A stretch of DNA of 64,000 nucleotides from Lichenicola sp964247755. Lineage in GTDB: Bacteria > Pseudomonadota > Alphaproteobacteria > Acetobacterales > Acetobacteraceae. Numbering within the stretch: position 1 is the stretch's first letter; the number at the start of each line of letters is the position of its first letter. Positions 43,518 through 52,007 of this stretch are shown piece by piece. The position numbers were made by a program, and so were the translations under genes. Location: the NCBI GenBank assembly GCA_964247755.1, contig CAXTVX010000008.1:1-64000 (forward strand), written 5' to 3'. The notes beneath the pieces are model-generated. The model had not been told where the DNA came from. It saw only the letters and a program-made list of their open reading frames with translations, and made no database searches.

Positions 43518-44845
43518 GCCACCCGTTCCCGCACCGCCCGTTCCTGCACCATTGGGGCCAGCATCGCGTCCTGCTGGCGGCGCAGGCGGACGATCTGCAT
43601 GGTCTCGTCGACCCGGCAGTTGTCGTAGGTGAGGTAGGCGCCGGCGGCGATCGGGCCGGTGACCACCGCACGCTCGGCCAAGCCCATGGGCAGCAGCCTG
43701 GCCGCGCGCGCGTCGGCGGCGGTGGTGAGCCAGCCGCGGTAGTGGTCCTCGCCGATCCTGCCCAGCGTGACGCCGGGGGCAAGGGGCTCCTTGGCGACGC
43801 AGGCGCACTCGGCCACCGGCTCGTCGAGCGGCTGCATGTGCGGGGTGCCGCTGATCACCAGCGAGGCGGCGGTGAGCGGCACCTCCAGGCTGGTCAGGTG
43901 GTACGGTCGGATGAAGGTGAAGTAGGGGCCGGGACCCATCTTGAGGTCGCGCAGCCGCTCGTGGACGCGGGGATGCGGCGCCTTGATCACCACGAACACG
44001 CCGGGAGCGACGCCGGGACCGACCGAATAGTCCACCACCCCGGAGCGCGACAGCAGCCCGCCATCGGCCTCCGGCACCAGCATGGTCGCCAGCATCTCCG
44101 GGGTCGCGGCGGGGCCGTGCATGCCGGGGCGGTCTGGCAGCAGGCCGGTGGCGTTGGCGATCGCGCACATCTCGATCATGGTCTTGGAGCCGTCGACGAA
44201 CTCGACCAGCATGCGCGGGTTCATGTGCCGCCGGCGCGCCTCCTCCTCGTACTCCGCGGGCCTGGCGTCGAACCTGAGCGGGTTGTTCTTGCCCTTTCCG
44301 GCGGCGACGATCGGATAGCCGAGGCTGCGCACGAAGCGGATCAGCTCCATGGCGGCGCTGGGCTCGTCGCCGGCACCCAGGGAATAGCCGACGCCGGCGC
44401 GGTGCGCCTCGCGCAGCAGCATGGCGCCCACGGTGACGTCGGCCTCGACGTTCATCATCACCACGTGCTTGCCGTGCGCCATCGCCTGCAGCGACAGCTC
44501 GGCGCCCACCCCGGGATTGCCGGTCGCATCGATGATGACGTCGACCGGGCTGGCGCTGCAGGCGATGGTGGCGTCGGGGGTGATGGCGATCCTGCCGCCC
44601 ATGATGGCGTCCTCGGCCGCCGGACCGGTGGAACACAGCCGGGCCGCCTCGCGCGGGATGCCGGCGATGTCGAGCGCCGCCCAGGCCATGTCGACGCGCA
44701 TCTCGGCCAGCACCGCGAGCTCGATGCCCGGCATCAGGCTGAGCTGGGTGACGATGTCGGTTCCCATCTCGCCGCAGCCGATCAGCCCGACCCGGACCGG
44801 GCGTCGCTGCTCGGCCCGCCTGGCGAGATCCTCCGAAAGGTCCAT
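43514..44845 (-). CDS. DXR-like (DRL) reductoisomerase, COG4091 family
   Basis: A 443-residue NAD(P)-dependent enzyme with a homoserine-dehydrogenase-like Rossmann domain (RVGLIGCGEMGTDIV, residues 18-32) and a C-terminal SAF domain. Long blocks match the Brucella DRL protein as I remember it: HVVMMNVEADVTVG, YSLGAGDEPSAAMELI, AGKGKNNPLRFDA, DGSKTMIEMCAIANATGL, KMGPGPYFTFIRPYHLTSLE. Brucella DRL converts DXP to 2-C-methylerythritol 4-phosphate with NADPH. The family is broader than that one function. First gene of the operon with E1alpha/E1beta/E2/SorC; ATG at 44845. Confidence 0.85.
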   Translation of the reverse strand: MDLSEDLARRAEQRRPVRVGLIGCGEMGTDIVTQLSLMPGIELAVLAEMRVDMAWAALDIAGIPREAARLCSTGPAAEDAIMGGRIAITPDATIACSASPVDVIIDATGNPGVGAELSLQAMAHGKHVVMMNVEADVTVGAMLLREAHRAGVGYSLGAGDEPSAAMELIRFVRSLGYPIVAAGKGKNNPLRFDARPAEYEEEARRRHMNPRMLVEFVDGSKTMIEMCAIANATGLLPDRPGMHGPAATPEMLATMLVPEADGGLLSRSGVVDYSVGPGVAPGVFVVIKAPHPRVHERLRDLKMGPGPYFTFIRPYHLTSLEVPLTAASLVISGTPHMQPLDEPVAECACVAKEPLAPGVTLGRIGEDHYRGWLTTAADARAARLLPMGLAERAVVTGPIAAGAYLTYDNCRVDETMQIVRLRRQQDAMLAPMVQERAVRERVA

Positions 44846-45129
44846 GGGACGAGGTCCTGTTCTGATGGCGGTGCGCCCGCGACGGAACCTAGACCGCACA
44901 TCTCCCTGACGGTCAACACATTTGTTTCTCTGCTTGCTCACATGTCTAGCCGAGGAAGCCGTCACGGTGTGCTCGTCAGCCCCTTTGTTTTGCATTGCAC
45001 AATATCCGCAGTGGCGTTGGCAGAATTACTTGGGTTTCAGCGCCTGACGGGCGGGAACAACTTGACCCCTGTCTTGATAAATGTTCCAGTCGTGCCAGGA
45101 GCGGCACGAACCGGGCGCAGGAGGAAACG
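44846..45129. promoter_or_regulatory. Divergent control region between the DRL operon and the PTS operon
   Basis: A 284-base, lower-GC spacer. For the minus strand TTGACC (complement of 44911-44916) and TCTAGG (complement of 44888-44893) are 17 bases apart. ATTG-CA-CAAT (44994-45003) is a small inverted repeat, and tttgttt occurs at 44929-44936 and 44984-44990; these are candidate operator pieces for the SorC protein. Confidence 0.4.
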
Positions 45130-45537
45130 ATGACCTGGAAGACCGGACTGCTCCTGTTCGCCGTTTGTTGGGCGCTGCAGATCGCCGGGACGATGCTGCA
45201 GATGCGTCATTACCGACGGGTGCTGGGCGCGCTCGAGACGCGCTGGACCGACGGCTATGTCGGTTCGGGAAGTGCCAGGGCCCGTTTCGGGCGCGGGGCA
45301 ATCATGATCCTGGTGGTGTCGCCGGCCGGCATCGTGCGCGACGCGCTGGTCATGCAGGGCCGGACCGTGTGGGCGAAGTTCAAGCCGATGCCGGGACTGG
45401 TCGGGCTCGACATCGCCCGGTGCCAGGAGGGCGGGGTGTTCGGGAAGCGTGATGCCCGGCTGGGGCAGGCCCTCGCGCAGTGCCTGAAGCAGATCGAGAA
45501 GGTGTCGACGCAGCGGCCCGCCCTGCCCGCCACGTGA
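45130..45537 (+). CDS. Glucitol operon activator-like protein GutM
   Basis: A 135-residue GutM/SrlM family protein with one N-terminal membrane helix (MTWKTGLLLFAVCWALQIA) and the family block MLQMRHYRRVLGAL ... GYVGSGSARARFGRGAIMIL. GutM is found with glucitol-type PTS genes and acts as an accessory activator. The start has gcaggagg upstream. First gene of the plus-strand PTS unit; EIIC follows 47 bases later. Confidence 0.85.
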   Translation: MTWKTGLLLFAVCWALQIAGTMLQMRHYRRVLGALETRWTDGYVGSGSARARFGRGAIMILVVSPAGIVRDALVMQGRTVWAKFKPMPGLVGLDIARCQEGGVFGKRDARLGQALAQCLKQIEKVSTQRPALPAT

Positions 45538-45584
45538 CGGAGCACTAGAGCGGTCACAAGGCCGCCGATGGAGGAGGAACAACG

Positions 45585-46112
45585 ATGCTGATGCTCTCGC
45601 ATTTCGCCGAAGGCTTCATCGGCGTCTTCAACGAAGGCGGCAGGACCTTTGTCGCGTTCGTCACCGGGATCCTGCCGACGCTGATCGTGCTGCTGACCGC
45701 GGTGTACGCGGTGATCGAGCTGGTCGGCGAGAATCGCGTGCACAACCTGGCGCGCTTCGCCGGACGCTACGCCCTGACCCGGTATACCGTGCTTCCGGTT
45801 CTTTCCATGTTCTTCCTGACCAACCCGATGGCCTACACCTTCGGCGTGTTTATCGAGGAACGGCACAAGCCGGCGTTCTACGACTCCGCGGTGTCGTTCT
45901 GCCATCCGATCACCGGGCTGTTCCCGCACGGCAACTCCAGCGAGTTGTTCGTCTGGCTCGGCGTCGCGCATGGGCTGACGCGCCTACACCTGCCCCTCGG
46001 GCCGCTGGCGGTGCGCTACTTCATCGCCGGCCTGCTGGTGATCCTGCTGCGCGGCATCGTCACCGAGCGGATCACGATGTTCTTCGCCAGGCGCCAGGGC
46101 GTCACCTTTTAG
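45585..46112 (+). CDS. Glucitol/sorbitol-type PTS EIIC component
   Basis: A 175-residue membrane protein equivalent to SrlA/GutA (EIIC2). It has FAEGFIGVFNEGGRTFVAFV at the start, YTVLPVLSMFFLTNPMAYTF in the middle and a FCHPITGLFPHGN loop, all typical. With the EIIC part of the next gene it forms the polyol channel in the inner membrane. Ribosome site gaggagg is present. Glucitol-type EII proteins handle polyols, so an alditol-like substrate is expected here. Confidence 0.93.
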   Translation: MLMLSHFAEGFIGVFNEGGRTFVAFVTGILPTLIVLLTAVYAVIELVGENRVHNLARFAGRYALTRYTVLPVLSMFFLTNPMAYTFGVFIEERHKPAFYDSAVSFCHPITGLFPHGNSSELFVWLGVAHGLTRLHLPLGPLAVRYFIAGLLVILLRGIVTERITMFFARRQGVTF

Positions 46113-46176
46113 GCGCGTCACCTTCTGATCGTCGCACGACACAGGCAACGAGGCGCAGTTCTCGGCCAGCACGGGG

Positions 46177-47220
46177 ATGGACATGGATCAGGAAACCGAC
46201 TTGACCCGGACCGGCGCCTTCAGGGCGGTCCGGGTGGAACGCGGCAGCCAGGGCTGGGGCGGGCCGCTGGTGATCCTGCCGACCCGGGAACGGGACAAGA
46301 TCGTCGCCGTGACCGGAGGCGGCATCCCGCCGGTGGCGCTGCGTCTGGCCGAGCTGACCGGCGCCACCGCGGTCGACGGGTTCCGCTCGCCGCCGCTGGA
46401 AAGCGAGATCGCGGCGGTGGTGATCGACTGCGGCGGCACCGCACGCTGCGGCGTATACCCGCGCAAACGCCTGCCGACGGTCAACCTGACCTCGGTCGGG
46501 CAATCCGGGCCGCTGGCCCAGTTCATCACCGAGGACATCTACGTGTCCGGCGTGAAGCCGGAGAACCTGATCCTGGTGGACGGCGAGGCGACCGCGACGG
46601 CCGTGGGCAAGCAGGCCGGGCCGCCGGCCGGGATCAGCTCGCCCTTCGTCAAGAAGCCGGCCGCGCCGCCGCCGCCGGACTACGACGCCGGGTTCACCGG
46701 CTTCATCGCCCGGATCGGCCGCGTCATGGGCGGCGTGGTCAACGTGCTGTTCCAGAGCGGACGGCGCGCGATCGACCAGGTGCTGCGCACCATCCTGCCG
46801 TTCATGGCGTTCGTGACCATGCTGATCGGCGTGATCAACGCGACCGGGCTCGGCTCGGTGATCGCCCACGTGCTCACCCCGCTCGGCGGCAGCCTGCCCG
46901 GGCTGCTGGTGCTGTCGGTGGTGTGCGGGCTGCCGTTCCTGTCGCCGGTGCTGGGCCCGGGGGCGGTGATCGCGCAGGTGATCGGCGTGCTGATCGGCCA
47001 GCAGATCGGCGACGGCACCATCGCGCCGCAATTCGCGCTGCCGGCGCTGTTCGCGTTCGACACCCAGGTCGGCTGCGACTTCGTCCCCGTGGGGCTGGCG
47101 CTCGGCGAGGCCAAGCCGGAGACGATCCGGATCGGCGTGCCGGCGGTGCTGATCAGCCGCCAGGCGACTGGCCCGATCGCGGTCGTGATCGCCTGGCTGC
47201 TGAGCTTCGGCCTCTACTGA
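46177..47220 (+). CDS. Glucitol/sorbitol-type PTS EIIB(C) component
   Basis: A 347-residue protein equivalent to SrlE. The EIIB domain (about 1-170) has GGPLVIL, VIDCGGTARCGVYPRKRLP with phospho-Cys C85, and SGPLAQFITEDIYVSGVK, almost identical in pattern to SrlE. The C-terminal half (from ~180) is the second membrane part, ending AVVIAWLLSFGLY. It passes phosphate from EIIA to the substrate. A second ATG two codons on (46183) is also possible. EIIA follows after 13 bases. Confidence 0.93.
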   Translation: MDMDQETDLTRTGAFRAVRVERGSQGWGGPLVILPTRERDKIVAVTGGGIPPVALRLAELTGATAVDGFRSPPLESEIAAVVIDCGGTARCGVYPRKRLPTVNLTSVGQSGPLAQFITEDIYVSGVKPENLILVDGEATATAVGKQAGPPAGISSPFVKKPAAPPPPDYDAGFTGFIARIGRVMGGVVNVLFQSGRRAIDQVLRTILPFMAFVTMLIGVINATGLGSVIAHVLTPLGGSLPGLLVLSVVCGLPFLSPVLGPGAVIAQVIGVLIGQQIGDGTIAPQFALPALFAFDTQVGCDFVPVGLALGEAKPETIRIGVPAVLISRQATGPIAVVIAWLLSFGLY

Positions 47221-47233
47221 CGGGATCATCGCG

Positions 47234-47617
47234 ATGACGACGCTCTACCGGACGACGATCCGCGACGTGGGCGTGGAAGCGCCGGACCTGCTCGACCAGG
47301 GCATCCTGATCCTGTTCGCGGCCGGCGCGCCGCCGGAGCTGGCGGAGGTGTCGGTGCTGCACGAGGTCGAGGACGCGGCCGCTGCCGCACCCGCCCCGGG
47401 TGACGCGGTGCGGATCGGCGCGGACCGGTTCCGGATCACCGCGGTCGGCGACACGGCGTGGCAGAAGGTGTCGGAGATCGGCCACGTGGTGTTCTCGTTC
47501 AACGGCGCCGCGGTTGCGGAAAGGCCCGGTGAGATCTGTGTCGAGCCGGTGGCGCCCGAGCGGCTGCAGGCACTGCTGCAGCCGGGTGCGACGCTGGAAG
47601 TGATCGGGCGGTCTTAG
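47234..47617 (+). CDS. Glucitol/sorbitol-type PTS EIIA component
   Basis: A 127-residue cytosolic phosphocarrier of the SrlB family. H43 in SVLHEVED aligns with the phosphorylated His43 of E. coli SrlB, and the VTAVGD-like strand is present as ITAVGDTAWQKVSEIGHVVF. It accepts phosphate from HPr, most likely from the HPr-EI fusion encoded next, and hands it to C85 of EIIB. Confidence 0.92.
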   Translation: MTTLYRTTIRDVGVEAPDLLDQGILILFAAGAPPELAEVSVLHEVEDAAAAAPAPGDAVRIGADRFRITAVGDTAWQKVSEIGHVVFSFNGAAVAERPGEICVEPVAPERLQALLQPGATLEVIGRS

Positions 47618-47644
47618 AGCCCGCCGACGCCTACGGAGGACGGG

Positions 47645-49606
47645 ATGATCCTGGAGCAGCGCGTGACGGTGATGCTGGACGAGGGGCTGCACGCCCGTCC
47701 GGCCGCGCGCCTGGCGCAGATGGCGAAGAGCTTCGAGTCGCAGATCGACATCGTGAAGGGCGGCCGGGCGGCCAACGCCAAGAGCACGGTCAGGATCATG
47801 CTGCTGACGGTGAAGGAGGGCGAGGAGATCCTGCTCCGGGCAGACGGTGCGGACGCGCCGGCAGCGGTGTCGGAGCTGTGCGCCTTTCTCGGCGGCGATG
47901 CGGAGGTGGCGGCGGCAGCACCGGTCCCGGCCGCCGCCGCGGCGCCCGCACCGGCGGACAAAGAGGACCGGATCACCGGCGTCTGCGGCAGCGAGGGCGT
48001 GGCGGTGGGGCCGGCGTTCGTCTACCTGCCGGACCGCGAGGTGCCGCCGACGCGCCGGATCGGGCCGTCCGAGGTGCCGGCCGAGCTGCTGCGGTTCCGC
48101 AACGCGGTCCTGACGCTGTGCCGTTCGCTCGACGCGGCCGCGGAGCCGGATGCGGAGGGCGCCGCGTCCACTGACGCGCAGGTGTTCGCGGCGATCAAGG
48201 AGCTGGTGCAGGACGTCGAGCTGGTCGGGCCGATCGAGGAGCGGGTCGGCGCTGGCCAGGATGCGGCGTCGGCGACCTTCGAGGTGGGCTCCGCCCTGGC
48301 CGACCGGTTCGCCGGCATCGACGACGCGTATTTCCGCACCCGGGCCGACGACCTGCGCGGCATCACCCGCCGCCTCTGCGACATCCTGCTTGGCCGGCGC
48401 GAGGTCGATCTCGCCAGCTTCTCCGAGCCGTCGATCCTGGTCGCCGGCGAGCTGTCGGCGCTGGACCTGGCGCGGCTGCCGATGCAGCTGGTGACCGGCC
48501 TGCTGACCACCGAGGGCGGCCCGACCTCGCACGTCGCGATCATCGCCCGTGCGTTCGGCATCCCGGCGGTGGTCGGCGCCCGGGCCACGGCCGCAACGTT
48601 GCGCGCGGTACGGAGCCTGGCGCTGGATGGGACCGCGGGCTATGCGATCGCCGATCCCGATGCGGACACGCAGACGCGCTTCCGGCAGCGCAAGGCGAAG
48701 GCCGACGAGGCGAGGCAGGCGGTCGAGCGCTTCACCCATGTCGAGCCGCGCACCCGGGACGGGCGGCTGGTCGAGGTCGCCGCCAACATCGGCTCGGCCG
48801 CCGAGGTGGACGCGGCGCTGTCCTCCGGGGCGATGGGCGTCGGCCTGTTCAGGACCGAGTTCATGTTCATGCGCGGTGCCGCACTGCCCAGCGAGCAGGA
48901 GCAGTACCGGACCTACGCCAAGGTGCTGGAAGCGTTCGCGCCCAGGCCGGTGGTGATCCGGACGCTCGACATCGGCGGCGACAAGCCGCTGTCCGGCGTT
49001 CCGGGCGTGGTCGAGGCCAACCCGTTCCTGGGCTGGCGCGGCATACGCATGTGCCTCGACCAGCCGGACCTGTTCGACCCGCAGCTGCGCGCGCTGCTGC
49101 GGGCCGCAGTGCATGGCCGGCTGCGGGTCATGTTCCCGATGATCAGCGACCTTTCCGAGGTGCTGGCGGCGAAGGCGAGCCTGGCGGCGTGCCGGGCGGC
49201 GTTGGAGGCGGAGGGCCAGGAGACGGGGCCGGTGGAGGTCGGAATCATGATCGAGACCCCGGCCGCGGCGCTCTGCGCCCGCGAGCTCGCCGGGCATGTC
49301 GACTTCTTCTCGATCGGCACCAACGACCTGACCCAGTACACGATGGCGGCAGACCGGACCAACGCCCGGCTCGCCCGGCTGAACCGGGCGGACCATCCCG
49401 CCGTGCTGCGGATGATCGAGCTGGCCTGTGCCGGCGCGCTGGAGGCCGGCATCTGGGTGGGCGTGTGCGGGGAGGCGGCCGGTGACGTCCTGCTCATCCC
49501 CCGACTGCTGGCGATGGGCGTCACCGAGCTCAGCATGAGCGTCTCGCTCATCCCGCGGGCCAAGAAGGCGGTGGTGGAGTACGGCGAGGGGATCGCGGCG
49601 GCCTGA
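47645..49606 (+). CDS. PTS HPr-EI fusion phosphotransferase
   Basis: A 653-residue fusion. Residues 1-90 are HPr, with active H16 in DEGLHARPAA and the regulatory-type S47 in AKSTVRIM. An Ala/Pro linker (~88-106) leads to enzyme I, with phospho-His H296 in TTEGGPTSHVAII, the PEP site GLFRTEFMFM and the C-terminal GVCGEAAGD. It therefore supplies the complete PEP-to-HPr relay in one chain. This class of bacteria usually keeps only the nitrogen PTS, so a private EI/HPr next to its own EII makes the transporter independent. Ggagg precedes the ATG. Confidence 0.94.
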   Translation: MILEQRVTVMLDEGLHARPAARLAQMAKSFESQIDIVKGGRAANAKSTVRIMLLTVKEGEEILLRADGADAPAAVSELCAFLGGDAEVAAAAPVPAAAAAPAPADKEDRITGVCGSEGVAVGPAFVYLPDREVPPTRRIGPSEVPAELLRFRNAVLTLCRSLDAAAEPDAEGAASTDAQVFAAIKELVQDVELVGPIEERVGAGQDAASATFEVGSALADRFAGIDDAYFRTRADDLRGITRRLCDILLGRREVDLASFSEPSILVAGELSALDLARLPMQLVTGLLTTEGGPTSHVAIIARAFGIPAVVGARATAATLRAVRSLALDGTAGYAIADPDADTQTRFRQRKAKADEARQAVERFTHVEPRTRDGRLVEVAANIGSAAEVDAALSSGAMGVGLFRTEFMFMRGAALPSEQEQYRTYAKVLEAFAPRPVVIRTLDIGGDKPLSGVPGVVEANPFLGWRGIRMCLDQPDLFDPQLRALLRAAVHGRLRVMFPMISDLSEVLAAKASLAACRAALEAEGQETGPVEVGIMIETPAAALCARELAGHVDFFSIGTNDLTQYTMAADRTNARLARLNRADHPAVLRMIELACAGALEAGIWVGVCGEAAGDVLLIPRLLAMGVTELSMSVSLIPRAKKAVVEYGEGIAAA

Positions 49607-49753
49607 TCCGGCCGCGGCCTGGCCGGCCGCCGCCCGACGCGGACCCCGCCCGTCTTCCCCGGCTCCGCCCGATCAGGCACCGGTGTCGGCCCGGACGACC
49701 GGCTTGACCACCCGCGGCGGGGCTGGTTGGCTGCAGCCCATGGAACCAGGGGA

Positions 49754-50920
49754 ATGACCGCAGCGATCATCGTCGGCGCCGGCCGCGGGCGCCGCATGGG
49801 CGGACCGATCCCCAAGCAGTACCGGATGCTGGACAACATCCCGATCATCCGCCACACGCTGCTCGCCTTCCTGCGCCATCCCGGGATCGGGCAGGTGCAG
49901 TCGGTGATCCATCCCGCCGACCTGGATCTCTACACCGCGGCGACCTCGGACCTGTCGCTGCCGCCGCCGATCATCGGCGGCAACACGCGGCAGGAATCTG
50001 TCCGCTTCGGGCTGGAAAGCCTGGCGGGCGATCCGCCGGACAAGGTGATCATCCACGACGCGGTCAGGCCCTTCGTCGAGCAGGAGACGATCAGCGCGGT
50101 GATCGCCGCACTCGATCGCGGGCCCGCCGTGGTGACCGGCCTCAGCGTTCCGGACACGCTGAAGCGCTGCACCGACGGATACATCGGCGAGACCGTCGAC
50201 CGCACCAACACTTGGCGCGCGCAGACGCCGCAGGGCTTCGCCTTCGGCGACCTGCTCCGGGCGCACGAGCAGGTGCACTACAGCAACCCGACGCATGCCG
50301 ACCTCACCGACGACTCCATGGTGATCGAGAAGTACGGCCTGAAGGTCGCCATGATCGAGGGCACGGAGGACAACTTCAAGATCACCACCGAGCGCGACCT
50401 GGTCCGCGCCGAGACCATCCTGCAGCGCGGGCGGCAGGAGAACCATGTCGGCTGGGGCTTCGACTTCAGCACCTTCGCGCCGGGCGACCAGGTCGTCATG
50501 TGCGGCATCCCGATCGCGCACAGCCAGTCGATCGCCCGCGACTCCAACACCGACGTTCCGCTCAACGCGGTCACCGACGCCCTGCTCGGCACGGTGGGCC
50601 AGGCGGACGGCAACACGCATTTCCAGCCCGACAAGCCCAGCTTTCGCGGCAAGAGCTCGGACTTCTTCGTCCGGCAGGCGGTGTCGCTGGTGGCCATGCG
50701 CGGCGGCCGCATCATGCACCTCGACCTGACCATCCTCGCCGCCTCGCCGCCGATCGGCGCCCATCACGACGACATGACGGCGCGGCTGTCGGCGCTGCTG
50801 TCGATCGAGCCCAGGCGGATCAGCATCAAGCAGGTTCCCAGCTACCAGGATGGCTATTTCGGGCGCGGCGACGGGATCGGCGCGCAGTGCCTGGTCACCA
50901 GCCAGTTCCCGAGCCTGTAG
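49754..50920 (+). CDS. IspD-IspF fusion-like protein with degenerate IspF half
   Basis: A 388-residue protein. Residues 1-228 are IspD (CDP-methylerythritol synthase) with its active-site set intact: GRGRRM, K21 in PKQY, D102/R105 in HDAVRP, T135 in PDTLKR, R150 in VDRTNTW and K209 in DNFKIT. Residues 231-388 follow the IspF fold, but by alignment to E. coli IspF two of three metal ligands are changed: D8 is kept (D237), H10 is S239 and H42 is N271; the TTTEK loop is VPSYQ. So the cyclase is probably dead. It ends the PTS gene set, 147 bases after the HPr-EI gene. The true housekeeping ispDF is probably elsewhere. Confidence 0.88.
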   Translation: MTAAIIVGAGRGRRMGGPIPKQYRMLDNIPIIRHTLLAFLRHPGIGQVQSVIHPADLDLYTAATSDLSLPPPIIGGNTRQESVRFGLESLAGDPPDKVIIHDAVRPFVEQETISAVIAALDRGPAVVTGLSVPDTLKRCTDGYIGETVDRTNTWRAQTPQGFAFGDLLRAHEQVHYSNPTHADLTDDSMVIEKYGLKVAMIEGTEDNFKITTERDLVRAETILQRGRQENHVGWGFDFSTFAPGDQVVMCGIPIAHSQSIARDSNTDVPLNAVTDALLGTVGQADGNTHFQPDKPSFRGKSSDFFVRQAVSLVAMRGGRIMHLDLTILAASPPIGAHHDDMTARLSALLSIEPRRISIKQVPSYQDGYFGRGDGIGAQCLVTSQFPSL

Positions 50921-51039
50921 GCATCCCGGGCGGGTCACTCGGTGGCTGATGCCGCGGCAGCCGGGCGTCCCTGCCCTTCCGAACGCCGGGGATCGGCAGC
51001 GCAGGCGCCGGTGGCGTTGCCGATGAGGCCTGCCTGACG

Positions 51040-51927
51040 ATGCACGTGTTCCTTCCGGGCTGCCGGTCCGATCGGGAGTCCTTGCGCGGGCGCCGTCTCC
51101 TGGTGACGACGTGGCTGCTTGCGGCGGCCTGGCTGACGGCGATCCAGCAGGTGGCCGATGCCAGTCCGCTGCCGGCCGTGCCGGTCATCACACGGGTGGT
51201 CGATCCCGGCGCGGCGGATGGCGGGACCGGGCGGATGCTGTACCTGTCGCCGGCCCACCCCCGCGCAACGCTGGTGATGCTCCCGGGCGGTATCGGCAGG
51301 ATCGGCATCCGGCCCGACGGCTCCCTTGCGCACGGCGACAACTTCGTCGTCCGCACCCGCCTGTCCTGGACCACGCGTGGATATGCCGTGCTGATCCCCG
51401 ACGCCGCGGGCGGGGTCGACCTGCGCGGTTCGCGATCCACGCCATCCTACGGCGCCGTGGTCGAGCGGATGGTGCGATATGCCCGACGGCTGGCGCCCGT
51501 TCCGGTCGTGCTTCTCGGAACCAGCCAAGGCACCATCGCCGCCACCAACGGTGCGGCGTCGAGCGCGCCGGACGCCGGTCCGACGGGTCTCGCCGCGCTG
51601 GTGCTGACGGAAACGGTGTCGAGGGGCGGTCGCCTGAGCGCGGAGACCGTGTTCGACGCCCATCCCAACGCGGTCCGCGTGCCGACCCTGATCGTCGCCA
51701 ACGAGGACGACGCCTGCGACGTCGCCCCGCCACAGGCAGCAGGACGGATCGCCGCCGCCTTCACCGCCGCGCCGCGGGTCGACGTGGCGAAGGTCAGCGG
51801 CGGCGGTCGGTCCGACCGGCCCTGCGGATCGCGCAGTCCGCACGGCTATGACGGGATCGAGAACCGGGTGATCGACCTGATCGACACGTGGCTCACGGCC
51901 CAGCTGCCGATGCGCGGCGCGCGATGA
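51040..51927 (+). CDS. Exported alpha/beta hydrolase-like protein
   Basis: A 295-residue protein with an N-terminal hydrophobic segment (LLVTTWLLAAAWLTAI) that is a signal or anchor. The hydrolase fold shows LVMLPGGIGRIGI (oxyanion region), the nucleophile elbow GTSQGTIAA and the late TLIVANEDDACDV Asp region; HGYDGIE near the end may give the His. Substrate unknown, possibly esters. The lipoprotein gene at 52008 follows on the same strand. Confidence 0.78.
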   Translation: MHVFLPGCRSDRESLRGRRLLVTTWLLAAAWLTAIQQVADASPLPAVPVITRVVDPGAADGGTGRMLYLSPAHPRATLVMLPGGIGRIGIRPDGSLAHGDNFVVRTRLSWTTRGYAVLIPDAAGGVDLRGSRSTPSYGAVVERMVRYARRLAPVPVVLLGTSQGTIAATNGAASSAPDAGPTGLAALVLTETVSRGGRLSAETVFDAHPNAVRVPTLIVANEDDACDVAPPQAAGRIAAAFTAAPRVDVAKVSGGGRSDRPCGSRSPHGYDGIENRVIDLIDTWLTAQLPMRGAR

Positions 51928-52007
51928 CCGTGAGCGACGGCAGCGTCTTGCGTCCGTCGTCGAGCCGCAGCATTCGTGGCGTCCGGTCGGAAGCGGAAGG
52001 TCGAGGG

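Noticed and set aside
45585..47617. Calling the PTS a sorbitol transporter
   Set aside because: The EII family is glucitol-type, but no sorbitol-6-phosphate dehydrogenase (srlD) is present in the cluster; the substrate is left open.
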